A DNA stretch of 64,000 bases from Pelovirga sp046484405 (GTDB taxonomy: Bacteria > Desulfobacterota > Desulfuromonadia > Desulfuromonadales > Geopsychrobacteraceae). The stretch lies in assembly GCA_046484405.1 (NCBI GenBank), contig JAWOIX010000034.1:1-64000 (forward strand), in the 5' to 3' direction. The position numbers and the translations under genes are program-made. A model generated the notes under the pieces. It was not told the origin of the DNA. It worked only from the letters and a program-made list of their open reading frames with translations, and made no database searches. Shown one piece after another: positions 28,260 to 37,228 of this stretch. The stretch's first letter is position 1. Each line of letters begins with the position of its first letter.

Positions 28260-29369
28260 ATGAAAGTCGGATTGGTCGGTTGGCGTGGCATGGTCGGCTC
28301 CGTCCTGATGCAGCGGATGCTTGAAGAGAATGACCTTGCCGGAGTTGAAGCGGTTTTCTTTTCAACCTCCCAGGCCGGTGAAAAAGCACCCCAGTTTGGA
28401 CAACTTGGCAACAACATCCTGGAAAGCGCCACGGACCTGACGAAACTGGCGGAGCAGGATATCATCATCACCTGTCAGGGGGGCGATTATACCAAGGAGA
28501 TTCATCCGCAGCTGCGCCAGCAGGGGTGGGAGGGCTACTGGATTGATGCCGCCTCATCATTGCGCATGGACGACAATGCGGTCATCATCCTTGACCCGAT
28601 CAATCGCCACGTGATTGACGCTGCGCTGGCGCAGGGATGCAAGGATTTTATCGGCGGCAACTGCACCGTCAGCCTCATGCTCATGGCGATTGGCGGACTC
28701 TTCAATGCCGGGCTGGTCGACTGGGTCAGCTCAATGACCTACCAGGCCGCATCGGGAGCCGGTGCCCCCAACATGCGTGAACTGCTGCTGCAGATGGGCA
28801 ACCTGCACAACTCCGTCGCTGAAAAACTGCAGAACCCCGGTTCGGCGATCCTCGAAATCGATCATAAGGTGACCTCGGCCCTGCGCAGCAGCACCCTCCC
28901 CTGTACCGAATTCGGCTTTCCCCTCGCCGGCAGTCTGCTGCCATGGATCGACCGGGAAGTGGAAGACGGACAGAGCCGGGAAGAGTGGAAGGGCCTGGTT
29001 GAGAGCAACAAGATCCTCGGCAATTCATCGCCGATCCCCGTCGATGGCATCTGCGTCAGGATCGGCGCCATGCGCTGTCACAGCCAGGCTTTGACAATCA
29101 AGCTGAAGCAGGACCTGCCCATTGCCGAAATTGAACAACTGATCGCCCAGAGCAACGACTGGGTCAGGGTTGTCCCCAACACCAAGGCTGCGTCCCTTGC
29201 CCAGCTGACCCCTGCGGCGGTCTCCGGCACGCTGGCGATTCCCGTCGGCCGCCTGCGCAAGATGAAGATGGGTCCGGAATATCTCTCGGCCTTCACCTGT
29301 GGCGATCAGCTGCTGTGGGGAGCAGCGGAACCGCTGCGGCGGATGCTGCGCATTCTGACAGAGCGCTAG
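28260..29369 (+). CDS. asd: Aspartate-semialdehyde dehydrogenase
   Basis: Asd reduces aspartyl phosphate to the semialdehyde used by DapA and for threonine/methionine synthesis. The 369-aa protein has the NADP motif GLVGWRGMVGSVL, FFSTSQAG, the catalytic Cys135 in GGNCTVSLM and the substrate-binding FTCGDQLLWGAAEPLRRM end. It is the long, E. coli-like class rather than the shorter form common in Gram-positives. TGGAGAAT precedes the ATG. It is unlinked to dapAB but feeds the same pathway. Confidence 0.96.
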   Translation: MKVGLVGWRGMVGSVLMQRMLEENDLAGVEAVFFSTSQAGEKAPQFGQLGNNILESATDLTKLAEQDIIITCQGGDYTKEIHPQLRQQGWEGYWIDAASSLRMDDNAVIILDPINRHVIDAALAQGCKDFIGGNCTVSLMLMAIGGLFNAGLVDWVSSMTYQAASGAGAPNMRELLLQMGNLHNSVAEKLQNPGSAILEIDHKVTSALRSSTLPCTEFGFPLAGSLLPWIDREVEDGQSREEWKGLVESNKILGNSSPIPVDGICVRIGAMRCHSQALTIKLKQDLPIAEIEQLIAQSNDWVRVVPNTKAASLAQLTPAAVSGTLAIPVGRLRKMKMGPEYLSAFTCGDQLLWGAAEPLRRMLRILTER

Positions 29370-29378
29370 AACGACACC

Positions 29379-29407
29379 GCCCCGGAGCGTCATAAGCGCT
29401 CCGGGGC
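29379..29407 (+). terminator. Strong hairpin after asd
   Basis: A perfect 11-bp stem, GCCCCGGAGCG with CGCTCCGGGGC, has a 7-base loop and begins 10 bases after the asd stop. No U-tract follows, so it may work as a stabilising 3' hairpin or a terminator without a T-run. Confidence 0.6.
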
Positions 29408-29461
29408 ACATCAATCTGGCGCTGCTGTATGGTCGATCGGGACGGTCATGGAGGACCAGCC

Positions 29462-29602
29462 ATGCACAAGGATCTGCTCAAACTCCTCGCCCTGCTCGGC
29501 CTGCTCGCGATCCTCATGGCGGGCATTCATTTTGCCGGCAAGTCCGTCGACAACCGGAGCAAGTATCAGCACCCGATCACCCAGCCCGGCGCACGCTGGT
29601 AA
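29462..29602 (+). CDS. 46-aa small membrane protein
   Basis: A short frame starts ATG after a good ribosome-binding site (GGAGGA, 6-base spacing). The product begins MHKDLLKLLALLGLLAILMA, one hydrophobic helix, followed by GIHFAGKSVDNRSKYQHPI and a short polar tail ending ARW. It is orphan, between asd and the acyltransferase gene. The ribosome-binding site and the clear helix support translation; no family is recognised. Confidence 0.55.
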   Translation: MHKDLLKLLALLGLLAILMAGIHFAGKSVDNRSKYQHPITQPGARW

Positions 29603-29675
29603 ACCTGCTGCCGGAAAACATTCCTGCCCTCTGCCTTAGCGGCGCTTTTTCAGCCGCCCAGCCACTGCGCTGTCG

Positions 29676-30335
29676 TTATTCCGCTGTACATCCCGCTTGC
29701 CGCTGCGCGGCCGCAAGACCGGTGGCAATCTGTGCCATTGCCCGTTCGACGATCAGCAGGTGGGTCTGCTTTTCATCCGGTAGCTGCAGCAGGTCGGACA
29801 CCTCCAGGGGTGCGCCGAAACGGATCTCCCCCCACTGCCGCCAGCCCCCGACCCGCCAGGTATTCAGCCCCGTCAGGGAGACCGGAATAACCAGGGGATG
29901 ATTGGTGTAGATGAGTTTGCCGACACCCCGGTTGCCCTGACCCAGGCGGCCATCCTTATGGCGCGTGCCTTCGGGAAACAGCATCACGGCATCGTTCTCC
30001 AAAAGCCGCGCGAGCTCCCTGCCTGCGCGCACGTCACGGCCCCGTTTGACCGGAAAAGCGCCCCAGGAACGAAAAATCGCCCCGAGGATGCGATTGCTGA
30101 ACAGTTCTTCCTTGGCGGGGGCCCAGACCATCTGCCAGCGCCGCCGCCGCAGAATGGCAACCGGCAGAAATACAGTATCGAAGGCGGAAATATGATTGGC
30201 CAGAAACAACACCCCCCCTTTTGTCGGGATGTTGTCACTGCCGACAACCTGACAGCGATTGACACGGGTTGCGTAACAGGCAATAACGGCGACACTCAGG
30301 GCAACCCAGAGCCGCCGGACAATCGACACCTTCAC
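29676..30335 (-). CDS. PlsC-type 1-acylglycerol-3-phosphate acyltransferase-like protein
   Basis: The 219-aa protein has a membrane-anchoring helix (LWVALSVAVIACY) and the acyltransferase motifs NHISAFD (HX4D), FPEGTR and VIPVSLTGL. It probably acylates lysophosphatidic acid or a related lysolipid at the inner membrane. I prefer the GTG at 30335 because GGGAGAG lies upstream; a TTG 12 codons earlier has no clear site. It is divergent from pgi. Confidence 0.85.
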   Translation of the reverse strand: MKVSIVRRLWVALSVAVIACYATRVNRCQVVGSDNIPTKGGVLFLANHISAFDTVFLPVAILRRRRWQMVWAPAKEELFSNRILGAIFRSWGAFPVKRGRDVRAGRELARLLENDAVMLFPEGTRHKDGRLGQGNRGVGKLIYTNHPLVIPVSLTGLNTWRVGGWRQWGEIRFGAPLEVSDLLQLPDEKQTHLLIVERAMAQIATGLAAAQRQAGCTAE

Positions 30336-30556
30336 TGTTCTACTCTCCCATCGACCTGCAGGAATCGGCAACGCCCGCCCACCGGGACAAGGACCCCTGG
30401 TGAAGTAAAAACGTCATTATGACCAGATTGATGACGGCTGTCATGCGCTTTTCTCAACAGCCTCCATTGCCACCTGAAAATCTGTTATGCTGTCAGCAAC
30501 GTCATCGTCAGGCCCCTGCGCGGCGCGACACACCCTCTTCCGACATTGAGGATTTC

Positions 30557-32191
30557 ATGACCAGATTGACACACCTGCCGGCCTGGCAGGCTCTCAGGCT
30601 CCACCACCAGGAGATCGCACGGCAACACCTGCGCAACCTTTTCGCCGAGGACGAGCAGCGCGCCGACCGCTTCACCCATCATTTCGAGGATATGCTCTTC
30701 GACTTTTCCAAACACCGCATCACCATGACCACCCTCGATCTGCTTGGCGATCTGGCCGGTCAGGCCGGCCTGACCGGCAAAATTGCGGCCATGTTCAACG
30801 GGGAAAAGATCAATACCACGGAACAGCGCCCGGTCCTGCATGTTGCCCTGCGCAACCGCAGCAACCGCCCGATCCTCGTCGATGGTCAGGACGTCATGCC
30901 CGGGGTCAATGCGGTGCTGGCACAGATGCGCAGCTTCACGCAGCAGGTCCGTGAGGGAACCTGGCGCGGCGCGACGGGAGAACCGATCCACGACGTTGTC
31001 AACATCGGTATCGGCGGCTCCGATCTCGGTCCGCAGATGGTGACCGAGGCGCTCAAACCCTATGCCCACGAACGCCTCAAGGTGCATTTTGTTTCCAACG
31101 TCGACGCCTCACACCTGTGCGAGACCCTGCGCCACCTGAATCCGGCGACCACCCTCTTTCTCATCGCCTCGAAAACCTTTACCACCCAGGAAACCATGGC
31201 CAACGCCCACTCGGCGCGGCGCTGGCTGGTCGACCGACTGGCGGATGAAGCGGCGGTGGCGCACCATTTTGTCGCCATGTCAACCAATCGCGCCAGGGTC
31301 AGCGCATTCGGCATCGATCCGGCCAACATGTTCGGCTTCTGGGACTGGGTCGGCGGCCGCTACTCGCTCTGGTCGGCGATCGGACTATCCATTGCCCTGG
31401 CTGTCGGCATGGAACGGTTCGAGGAACTGCTGGAGGGTGCCCACCGGATGGATGAGCATTTTCGCAGCGCGCCGCTGAAGCAGAACATTCCTGTCCTGAT
31501 GGGGCTGCTCGGGATCTGGTACAATAACTTTTTTGGTGCAGAGAGCCAGGCGATTCTCCCTTACGACCAGTACCTGCATCGCTTCGCCGCCTACCTGCAA
31601 CAGGGCGATATGGAGAGCAATGGCAAGGGGGTCACCTGTGCCGGTGAAGCGGTCGATTATTCCACCGGACCGATCATCTGGGGGGAGCCGGGAACCAACG
31701 GCCAGCACGCTTTTTATCAATTACTCCACCAGGGCACCAAGCTGGTCCCCGCCGACTTTATTGCCGCAGTGACAAGCCACAACCCGCTGGGCAACCACCA
31801 GCAGCTGCTCCTGTCCAACTTTATCGCCCAACCGGAAGCCTTGATGAAAGGAAAAACGCCGGCAGAAGCACGGGCGGAGCTGGTCGCCGAAGGGCTGGAC
31901 CCCCAACAGATCGAGGCCCTGCTGCCGCACAAGGTGTTCCCCGGCAACCGGCCGAGCACGGCCATCCTGCTGCGCAAGCTGACCCCCCGTAGCCTGGGCA
32001 GCCTGATCGCCTGCTACGAGCACAAGATCTTCACGCAAGGGGCAATCTGGAATCTCAATTCCTTTGACCAGTGGGGGGTGGAGCTGGGCAAACAGCTTGC
32101 CAGTACCGTGCTGCCGGAGCTCTCGGCAACCCGGCCGGTCACCGATCACGACAGTTCGACCAATGCCCTGATCAACGCCTGTCGCAGCTAA
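30557..32191 (+). CDS. pgi: Glucose-6-phosphate isomerase
   Basis: Pgi interconverts glucose 6-phosphate and fructose 6-phosphate. The 544-aa protein has NIGIGGSDLGP, SKTFTTQET, the PROSITE-type signature DWVGGRYSLWSAIG and the closing QWGVELGK block. The ATG at 30557 follows TGAGGA; the frame stays open 138 bases upstream but that part has no family similarity. It is convergent with rnr, with 29 bases between stops and no terminator visible in that gap. Confidence 0.97.
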   Translation: MTRLTHLPAWQALRLHHQEIARQHLRNLFAEDEQRADRFTHHFEDMLFDFSKHRITMTTLDLLGDLAGQAGLTGKIAAMFNGEKINTTEQRPVLHVALRNRSNRPILVDGQDVMPGVNAVLAQMRSFTQQVREGTWRGATGEPIHDVVNIGIGGSDLGPQMVTEALKPYAHERLKVHFVSNVDASHLCETLRHLNPATTLFLIASKTFTTQETMANAHSARRWLVDRLADEAAVAHHFVAMSTNRARVSAFGIDPANMFGFWDWVGGRYSLWSAIGLSIALAVGMERFEELLEGAHRMDEHFRSAPLKQNIPVLMGLLGIWYNNFFGAESQAILPYDQYLHRFAAYLQQGDMESNGKGVTCAGEAVDYSTGPIIWGEPGTNGQHAFYQLLHQGTKLVPADFIAAVTSHNPLGNHQQLLLSNFIAQPEALMKGKTPAEARAELVAEGLDPQQIEALLPHKVFPGNRPSTAILLRKLTPRSLGSLIACYEHKIFTQGAIWNLNSFDQWGVELGKQLASTVLPELSATRPVTDHDSSTNALINACRS

Positions 32192-32220
32192 GCGGCACAG
32201 GGGCGCAGCACGCCATCCGC

Positions 32221-34356
32221 TCAGGACTTTTGTGCACGACCGGATGAGCGCTTGCGGCCGCTACGGGCCGGGGACTCGGCAAGAACGAAATCGATCCGCC
32301 GGCGCGGCAGGTCGACCCGGTCGAGTTTCACCCTGACCGGCATGCCGACACGGTACTGGCGCCGCTGACGCTCCCCGGTGAGGGTCAGCAGGGCCGGATC
32401 GAAGTGATAAAAATCCTCCTGCATCGTGCGCATATGTACCAGTCCCTCGACCAGCAGGTCATCGAGCTCGACAAAAAAGCCGAATTCCACCACCGCCGAG
32501 ATAATCCCGCCAAACTCGTCACCAACCCGCTCCAGCATCAGCTGACAGCGGCGCAGATCGAGCAGATCGCGTTCCGCCTCCATGGCACGACGCTCCTTGG
32601 CGGAGCATTCGCTGCCGAGGATTTCCAGCTGATCCATACCGGCAGCGCTGCTTTTCGGTTGGCCGGACACTGCCAGCTTGAGAACCCGATGGACAACCAG
32701 GTCGGGATAGCGCCGGATCGGTGACGTAAAGTGGCAGTAATCCTCTGCCGCCAGGCCAAAATGGCCAAGGTTGTGCGGCGTATAGATCGCCTGCTGTAGG
32801 CTGCGCAGCAGCTGCTGGTTGATCAATCGACCCTCCGGCCGGCCGGCGACAGAATTGAGCAATGCCTGCATCGACTTGTGCAACCGGGATCCGAGCAGCA
32901 GACCATGGCCGCAGCTGGCCGCCAGCTGCTGCAGTTCCTCGAGCTTGTCCGGATCCGGAACCTCGTGCACACGGTAGAGCAGGGGCCAGCCGCCCCCGCC
33001 CAGGAAACGGGCGACCGCCTCATTGGCGGCGAGCATGAATTCCTCTACCAGGCGATGCGCGATGGTGCGCTCAACCTTCACCAGCTCGACCGGGCGGCCC
33101 TGCTCATCAACCAGGATTTCAACCTCGTCGATATCGAGGTTGAGACTGCCGCGCTCCGTGCGCATGCGGCTGAGGATCCGGGCCAGTTCGGCCATCTGCT
33201 GCAGTTGGCTGACCAGTTCCGGGGCCAGGTCGGTGCGCTCGTCAGCGTCCAGGCAGGCGGCGACCCGGGTGTAGGTCAGTCGCGCGTGGCTGTTGATCAC
33301 CGCCGGATAAAACTGCGCCGCCAGAGGTTCCCCCTGTAAGCCGATGTGCAGTTCGGCGGTCATGACCAGACGATCAACGCCGGGGTTGAGGGAGCAGATA
33401 CCGTTACTCAACGCTTCCGGCAGCATCGGCACGACAAAGCCGGGGAAATAGACGCTGGTACTGCGCTCCCGCGCATCATTGTCGATGGCGCTCCCGGGCG
33501 CAACATAGTGGGCGACATCGGCAATGCAGACCCAGAGCCGGAAGGTCCCATCCTGCAGTTTGCGCAGTGCGACTGCGTCATCAAAATCGCGGGCCGTCTC
33601 GCTGTCGATAGTGACCAACGGCAGAGCGCGCAGATCCTTACGGCCGGCGCATTCGGCCGCCGTCACTGCAGTGGCGATTGCCGCAGCGGCGGCCAGCGCC
33701 TCGGTCGAAAATTTGTCCGGAAGATTCTGATTGCGAATAACGGCAACAATATCGACCCGGGGATCGTCCGCCTGTCCCAGCCGTTCGACAATCCGCCCGC
33801 TCGCCGGAACACCGTCTTCCGCGTAGTGTTCAATAACGATCTCGACGATCTCGCCGTCGGCAAGATCTGCCTTAAGCGCAACCTGAACCGGCGGTCCGTG
33901 CCTGGCATCCTGCGGCACGACAACGGCACCTGCGGCACGCCGCTGAACCGTGCCGATCATGCGGCTGCGGGCGCGGGAAACGATCGTGATGATTTCTCCA
34001 TAAGAGCGCTGATCGCGCTGCGACCGGCGCAGCCGCACCCGCACCCGGTCGCCATCCATGGCGGAACCGACATAGCGGGCCGGGATGAAGATATCCTCTG
34101 TGCCGGCTCCGGGATTGACAAAACCGTAGCCCTTGTCGGTGCGGACAAAGACACCCTCCACCATGGCCTGCTGCGGCGCCAGACGATATCCCTCGCGACC
34201 TTCCTCGATCTCGCCGTCGCGGACCATCTGTTTCAGCAGGCTGGTGAGGCTCTTGCGTTCACCGCCGCGCAACGCCAGGCGTTCTGCGAGACGGCGCCGA
34301 TCCAGGGCTTTTTTCGTCCCGAGCAGGGCACGAATTCTGTCGCTCAAGCGTTCCAT
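32221..34356 (-). CDS. rnr: Ribonuclease R
   Basis: RNase R is a processive 3'-5' exoribonuclease able to degrade structured RNA. The 711-aa protein has an N-terminal winged helix region, cold-shock domains (GVFVRTDKGYGFVNPG), the RNB catalytic core with the acidic motif DSETARDFDDAVAL and SIDNDARERSTSVYFPG, and a C-terminal S1 domain, ending with a basic Arg/Ser/Lys tail. AAAGGGAG precedes the ATG. The length is close to the usual 700-800. Confidence 0.95.
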   Translation of the reverse strand: MERLSDRIRALLGTKKALDRRRLAERLALRGGERKSLTSLLKQMVRDGEIEEGREGYRLAPQQAMVEGVFVRTDKGYGFVNPGAGTEDIFIPARYVGSAMDGDRVRVRLRRSQRDQRSYGEIITIVSRARSRMIGTVQRRAAGAVVVPQDARHGPPVQVALKADLADGEIVEIVIEHYAEDGVPASGRIVERLGQADDPRVDIVAVIRNQNLPDKFSTEALAAAAAIATAVTAAECAGRKDLRALPLVTIDSETARDFDDAVALRKLQDGTFRLWVCIADVAHYVAPGSAIDNDARERSTSVYFPGFVVPMLPEALSNGICSLNPGVDRLVMTAELHIGLQGEPLAAQFYPAVINSHARLTYTRVAACLDADERTDLAPELVSQLQQMAELARILSRMRTERGSLNLDIDEVEILVDEQGRPVELVKVERTIAHRLVEEFMLAANEAVARFLGGGGWPLLYRVHEVPDPDKLEELQQLAASCGHGLLLGSRLHKSMQALLNSVAGRPEGRLINQQLLRSLQQAIYTPHNLGHFGLAAEDYCHFTSPIRRYPDLVVHRVLKLAVSGQPKSSAAGMDQLEILGSECSAKERRAMEAERDLLDLRRCQLMLERVGDEFGGIISAVVEFGFFVELDDLLVEGLVHMRTMQEDFYHFDPALLTLTGERQRRQYRVGMPVRVKLDRVDLPRRRIDFVLAESPARSGRKRSSGRAQKS

Positions 34357-34485
34357 AACGGCTCCCTTTGCGTGGTTGGCGAAACTTTACCACAGATACG
34401 CCCAGGCGTCACGGCGGATACCCGTGACCGGGCGATGGCACTGCCGGACCGGGATCGATCAGAGCGATCGGCCCGCTCATTAAGA

Positions 34486-34513
34486 TTGACTTCGCAAATA
34501 TTACTGTTATATT
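34486..34513 (+). promoter_or_regulatory. Probable sigma70-type promoter of the selenoprotein peroxiredoxin
   Basis: TTGACT (34486-34491) and TATATT (34508-34513) are separated by 16 bases in an AT-rich island, about 45 bases before the start codon. No OxyR or PerR site is recognisable by eye. Confidence 0.55.
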
Positions 34514-34557
34514 CACAATTACATTGGATCACATTTTACCGTAAATAAGGAGGTCAG

Positions 34558-35286
34558 ATGAGTGAGAACCAGGGAGCCGGATGTACCCGGCCCGCAGCAG
34601 GTGCGGCGGTCACTGCTGAGGAAAACCAGCCGCGCGTTGCCGCAGCGCCGGCAACTGTCAAACAGGAGCAGAGAATGATTCACGTTGGCGAAAAAGCACC
34701 GGACTTTGTCGCTCCGGCCTATCACAAAGGCACCTTTGTCGATCAGATCAAACTTTCCGATTATGCCGGCAAGTGGGTCCTGCTGTGCTTCTATCCGGGC
34801 GATTTCACTTTTGTCTGAGCGACGGAAATCTCGGCAGTTGCCGGGAAATACGCAGAATTCCAGAAGCTCGGGGTAGAGATTCTCTCCGTCAGTATCGACA
34901 GCATGTTCACCCACAAGATCTGGGTCGACCAGGAACTCTCGCGCATGGTCGAGGGAGGCGTTCCCTTCCCGATGCTGTCGGACGCAGGGGGGGATATCGG
35001 CAGGCTCTACGGAATCTATAACGGTGCCGCCAAGGTGGAAAACCGCGGGCGTTTCATCATCGATCCGGATGGGGTTGTCCAGGGCTATGAAGTCCTTACC
35101 CCGCCCGTCGGTCGCAACGTCAACGAAACGCTGCGGCAGGTGCAGGCGTTCCAGCATGTGCGCAACAGCGGCGGCACCGAAGCCACGCCATCAGGTTGGC
35201 GGCCGGGCAAAAAAACCCTGAAACCGGGTATCGATCTGGTCGGTAATGTCTGGAAGGAATGGACGATCAACATGGCGGACGAATAG
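34558..35286 (+). CDS. Selenocysteine-containing peroxiredoxin (in-frame UGA)
   Basis: One frame of 243 codons runs from ATG 34558 to the stop at 35284-35286 and is interrupted only by TGA at 34816-34818. Translated with Sec, the peroxidatic motif reads PGDFTFVU-ATE (Pro80, Thr84, Sec87) where AhpC/Prx1 proteins have PxxxTxxC-PTE. Sequence after the TGA is well conserved peroxiredoxin (LSVSIDS, HKIWVDQE, PFPMLSDAGGDIGRLYG, NRGRFIIDPDG), so this is not a pseudogene. A SECIS-like hairpin follows the TGA. The usual resolving Cys is absent: the VCP motif is replaced (EATPSGWRPG). A 40-residue N-terminal extension contains Cys9; an internal ATG (Met40) with AGGAG upstream is an alternative start, but AAGGAGG at 34549 favours the first. 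It reduces peroxides, probably in the cytoplasm. Confidence 0.92.
34816..34846 (+). promoter_or_regulatory. UGA codon and bacterial SECIS-like hairpin
   Basis: The Sec codon TGA is followed by a stem TCTCGGC (34829-34835) with GCCGGGA (34840-34846), 7 bp including one U-G pair, and a 4-base loop AGTT with a G in the first two positions. The loop begins 18 bases after the UGA. These features fit the published bacterial SECIS pattern, which binds SelB at a short distance from the UGA. Confidence 0.75.
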
Positions 35287-35316
35287 CGCGGCAGGCAAAG
35301 CTGTCGTGACGATCAA

Positions 35317-35351
35317 ACAGCCCTGCCGGGAGTCCGGCAGGGCTGTTTTTG
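35317..35351 (+). terminator. Rho-independent terminator after the selenoprotein gene
   Basis: A perfect 13-bp stem (ACAGCCCTGCCGG with CCGGCAGGGCTGT) with a 4-base loop is followed by TTTTT. It is the strongest terminator in the window and isolates the peroxiredoxin transcript. Confidence 0.93.
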
Positions 35352-35490
35352 TCCGGCGCTGCACAGGGGGGGCTCTCACAGCTGTCGCATCAGTGGCTTT
35401 TTCTTCAGGTTTCGGAGTAGGATGGGGAGCAGATCTGCCGCGATCCGCTCGGATCATCTGCCCTGATGCCCTATACCAGGAGGCCTTCTG

Positions 35491-35988
35491 ATGAACAGCC
35501 CCGCCGTTGGCGATCCGGCCCCACCTTTTTCCGCCACCGACCAGCACGGTACCCTGATTCGCCTCGAGGATTTTCGCGGCCGCAAGACCCTGGTGCTGTT
35601 CTTTTATCCGGCCGATGCCTCCCCCCTGTGTACCCGCCAGGCCTGTGCCTTTCGTGATGCCTACACCGCTTTCAGCGCAGCAGGCGCCGTCGTTGTCGGC
35701 GTCAGCTCCGACAACAGCAGCAGTCATCAGCGCTTTGCCGATAATCACCGCCTCCCCTTTCACCTGCTCAGCGACCCGGACGCCGCGCTGCGACGGCGCT
35801 ACGGGGTGACCAGGTCGCTGGGGCTGCTTCCTGGTCGGGTCACCTTTGTCATCGACCCCGCCGGCAGCATCCGCCATCGCTTCAATTCGGCGACGCAGGC
35901 AACGCGCCATGTCAAGGAGGCCCTGCGGGTGGTCGCCCAAATCGCTGCGGAACGTGCCGGTGCACCGCCGCCCGGCACCGCCGGCTAG
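35491..35988 (+). CDS. Bcp/PrxQ-type peroxiredoxin
   Basis: The 165-aa thiol peroxidase has the motif PADASPLCTRQAC, with peroxidatic Cys47 and resolving Cys52 five residues later, the arrangement of atypical 2-Cys PrxQ/Bcp proteins. The usual Thr of PxxxTxxC is Ser44 here. The C-terminus is Ala/Pro/Gly-rich. ATACCAGGAGG precedes the start. It follows the selenoperoxiredoxin but has a terminator and about 140 bases between, so it is probably separately transcribed. The glycosyltransferase gene begins 3 bases after its stop. Confidence 0.9.
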   Translation: MNSPAVGDPAPPFSATDQHGTLIRLEDFRGRKTLVLFFYPADASPLCTRQACAFRDAYTAFSAAGAVVVGVSSDNSSSHQRFADNHRLPFHLLSDPDAALRRRYGVTRSLGLLPGRVTFVIDPAGSIRHRFNSATQATRHVKEALRVVAQIAAERAGAPPPGTAG

Positions 35989-35991
35989 CCC

Positions 35992-37137
35992 ATGCTCGTC
36001 TGGCCGGCACTGCTCATCCTGGTGTTCCAGCTGCTGATTGCGGTGGAGGTGTTGCGCGGCAGCCGCCGCCTGATCGCCCTGGAGCAGATCACACCCGTGC
36101 CGTCGCAGCGGCTGCCATCCCTGTCGATCATTGCCGCGGCACGCAATGAAGAGCGCAACATCGCTGCCGCCCTCACCTCCCTGCTGCTTCTCGATTATCC
36201 GCAGCTGGAGCTGGTGCTGGTCAATGATCGCTCCACCGACCGTACCCAGGACATCGTTGCGGCGATTGCCGCACAGGATGAGCGTTTGACCATCCTGCAG
36301 ATCGATGAGCTGCCGCCCGGCTGGCTGGGAAAAAATCATGCCCTGTGGCGTGGCAGCCAGCTGGCCTCGGGGGAGTTGCTGCTGTTTACTGATGCCGATA
36401 TTATCATGGCACCGCAAACCCTCCGGCACGCGGTCAGCCTGTTGCTCACCCACCAGCTCGATCATCTGACCTTAAGCCCCGCCGTGCGCATGCCGGGAAT
36501 GCTGCTCAATCTGCTCGGCGCGACCTTCGGCCTGTTCTTCGGACTCCACACCCGCCCCTGGCGCGTTACGGACAGACACAGCGCCTGCCATATCGGCATC
36601 GGCGCCTTCAACCTGGTTCGGGCCGACGCCTATCATCAGGTCGGCGGCCACAGGACCATCTGTCTGCGGCCCGATGACGATCTGAAACTTGGCAAGATCA
36701 TCAAAAAAGCCGGTTTTCGTCAGCAATTCGCCTACGGGGAGAGGTTCATCCAGGTTCAATGGTATGCCAGCCTGCGCGAGATGGTCGTCGGACTGGAAAA
36801 GAATCTCTTCGCCGGAACCGATTACCGCATCGGACTGACCTGCGCCGGACTCGTTGCAAGCCTGCTGCTCTTTGTCTGGCCGTACCTGGCACTGTTGTCG
36901 GGCAGCGGCGCAACCCGGTTGCTGTCCCTGCTCACCGTACTGACCATCACCCTGGTGGTGGTCGACAGTTCGCGCCGCCATGGCTTTTCCCCCTGGTACG
37001 CCGCCGGTTTGCCCGTGGCGGTGCTGCTGCTCTGCGGCGTCGCTGCACGGACCATGATCCTCAACCTGGTACAGGGAGGAATCACCTGGCGCGGGACCTT
37101 CTATCCGTTACGGGAATTACGCAAGAACCGGGTATGA
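35992..37137 (+). CDS. Membrane-bound family 2 glycosyltransferase
   Basis: The 381-aa protein has an N-terminal helix (WPALLILVFQLLIAVEVL), a GT-A domain with LSIIAAARNEERNI, the nucleotide-sugar region LVLVNDRSTDRT, the metal motif TDADIIM and an acceptor-region RPDDDLKLGKIIKKAGF, then three or four C-terminal transmembrane helices. This layout is shared by hopanoid-associated HpnB and carotenoid glycosyltransferases, but no hopanoid genes are adjacent, so the lipid acceptor is unknown. It is coupled to the Bcp gene. Confidence 0.8.
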   Translation: MLVWPALLILVFQLLIAVEVLRGSRRLIALEQITPVPSQRLPSLSIIAAARNEERNIAAALTSLLLLDYPQLELVLVNDRSTDRTQDIVAAIAAQDERLTILQIDELPPGWLGKNHALWRGSQLASGELLLFTDADIIMAPQTLRHAVSLLLTHQLDHLTLSPAVRMPGMLLNLLGATFGLFFGLHTRPWRVTDRHSACHIGIGAFNLVRADAYHQVGGHRTICLRPDDDLKLGKIIKKAGFRQQFAYGERFIQVQWYASLREMVVGLEKNLFAGTDYRIGLTCAGLVASLLLFVWPYLALLSGSGATRLLSLLTVLTITLVVVDSSRRHGFSPWYAAGLPVAVLLLCGVAARTMILNLVQGGITWRGTFYPLRELRKNRV

Positions 37138-37228
37138 AAGCGTTTATTGATGAGCAAATGATCCGCAAGCCGGCGGCCGTGTTGCCACACCGGGGTGTTC
37201 TGGCGATGACGGGAGAAAGAATGCTCTT

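Noticed and set aside
34558..34818. Peroxiredoxin gene as a pseudogene stopped by TGA
   Set aside because: The stop is exactly at the peroxidatic position, downstream sequence is fully conserved in frame, and a SECIS-like hairpin follows; selenocysteine is the better explanation.
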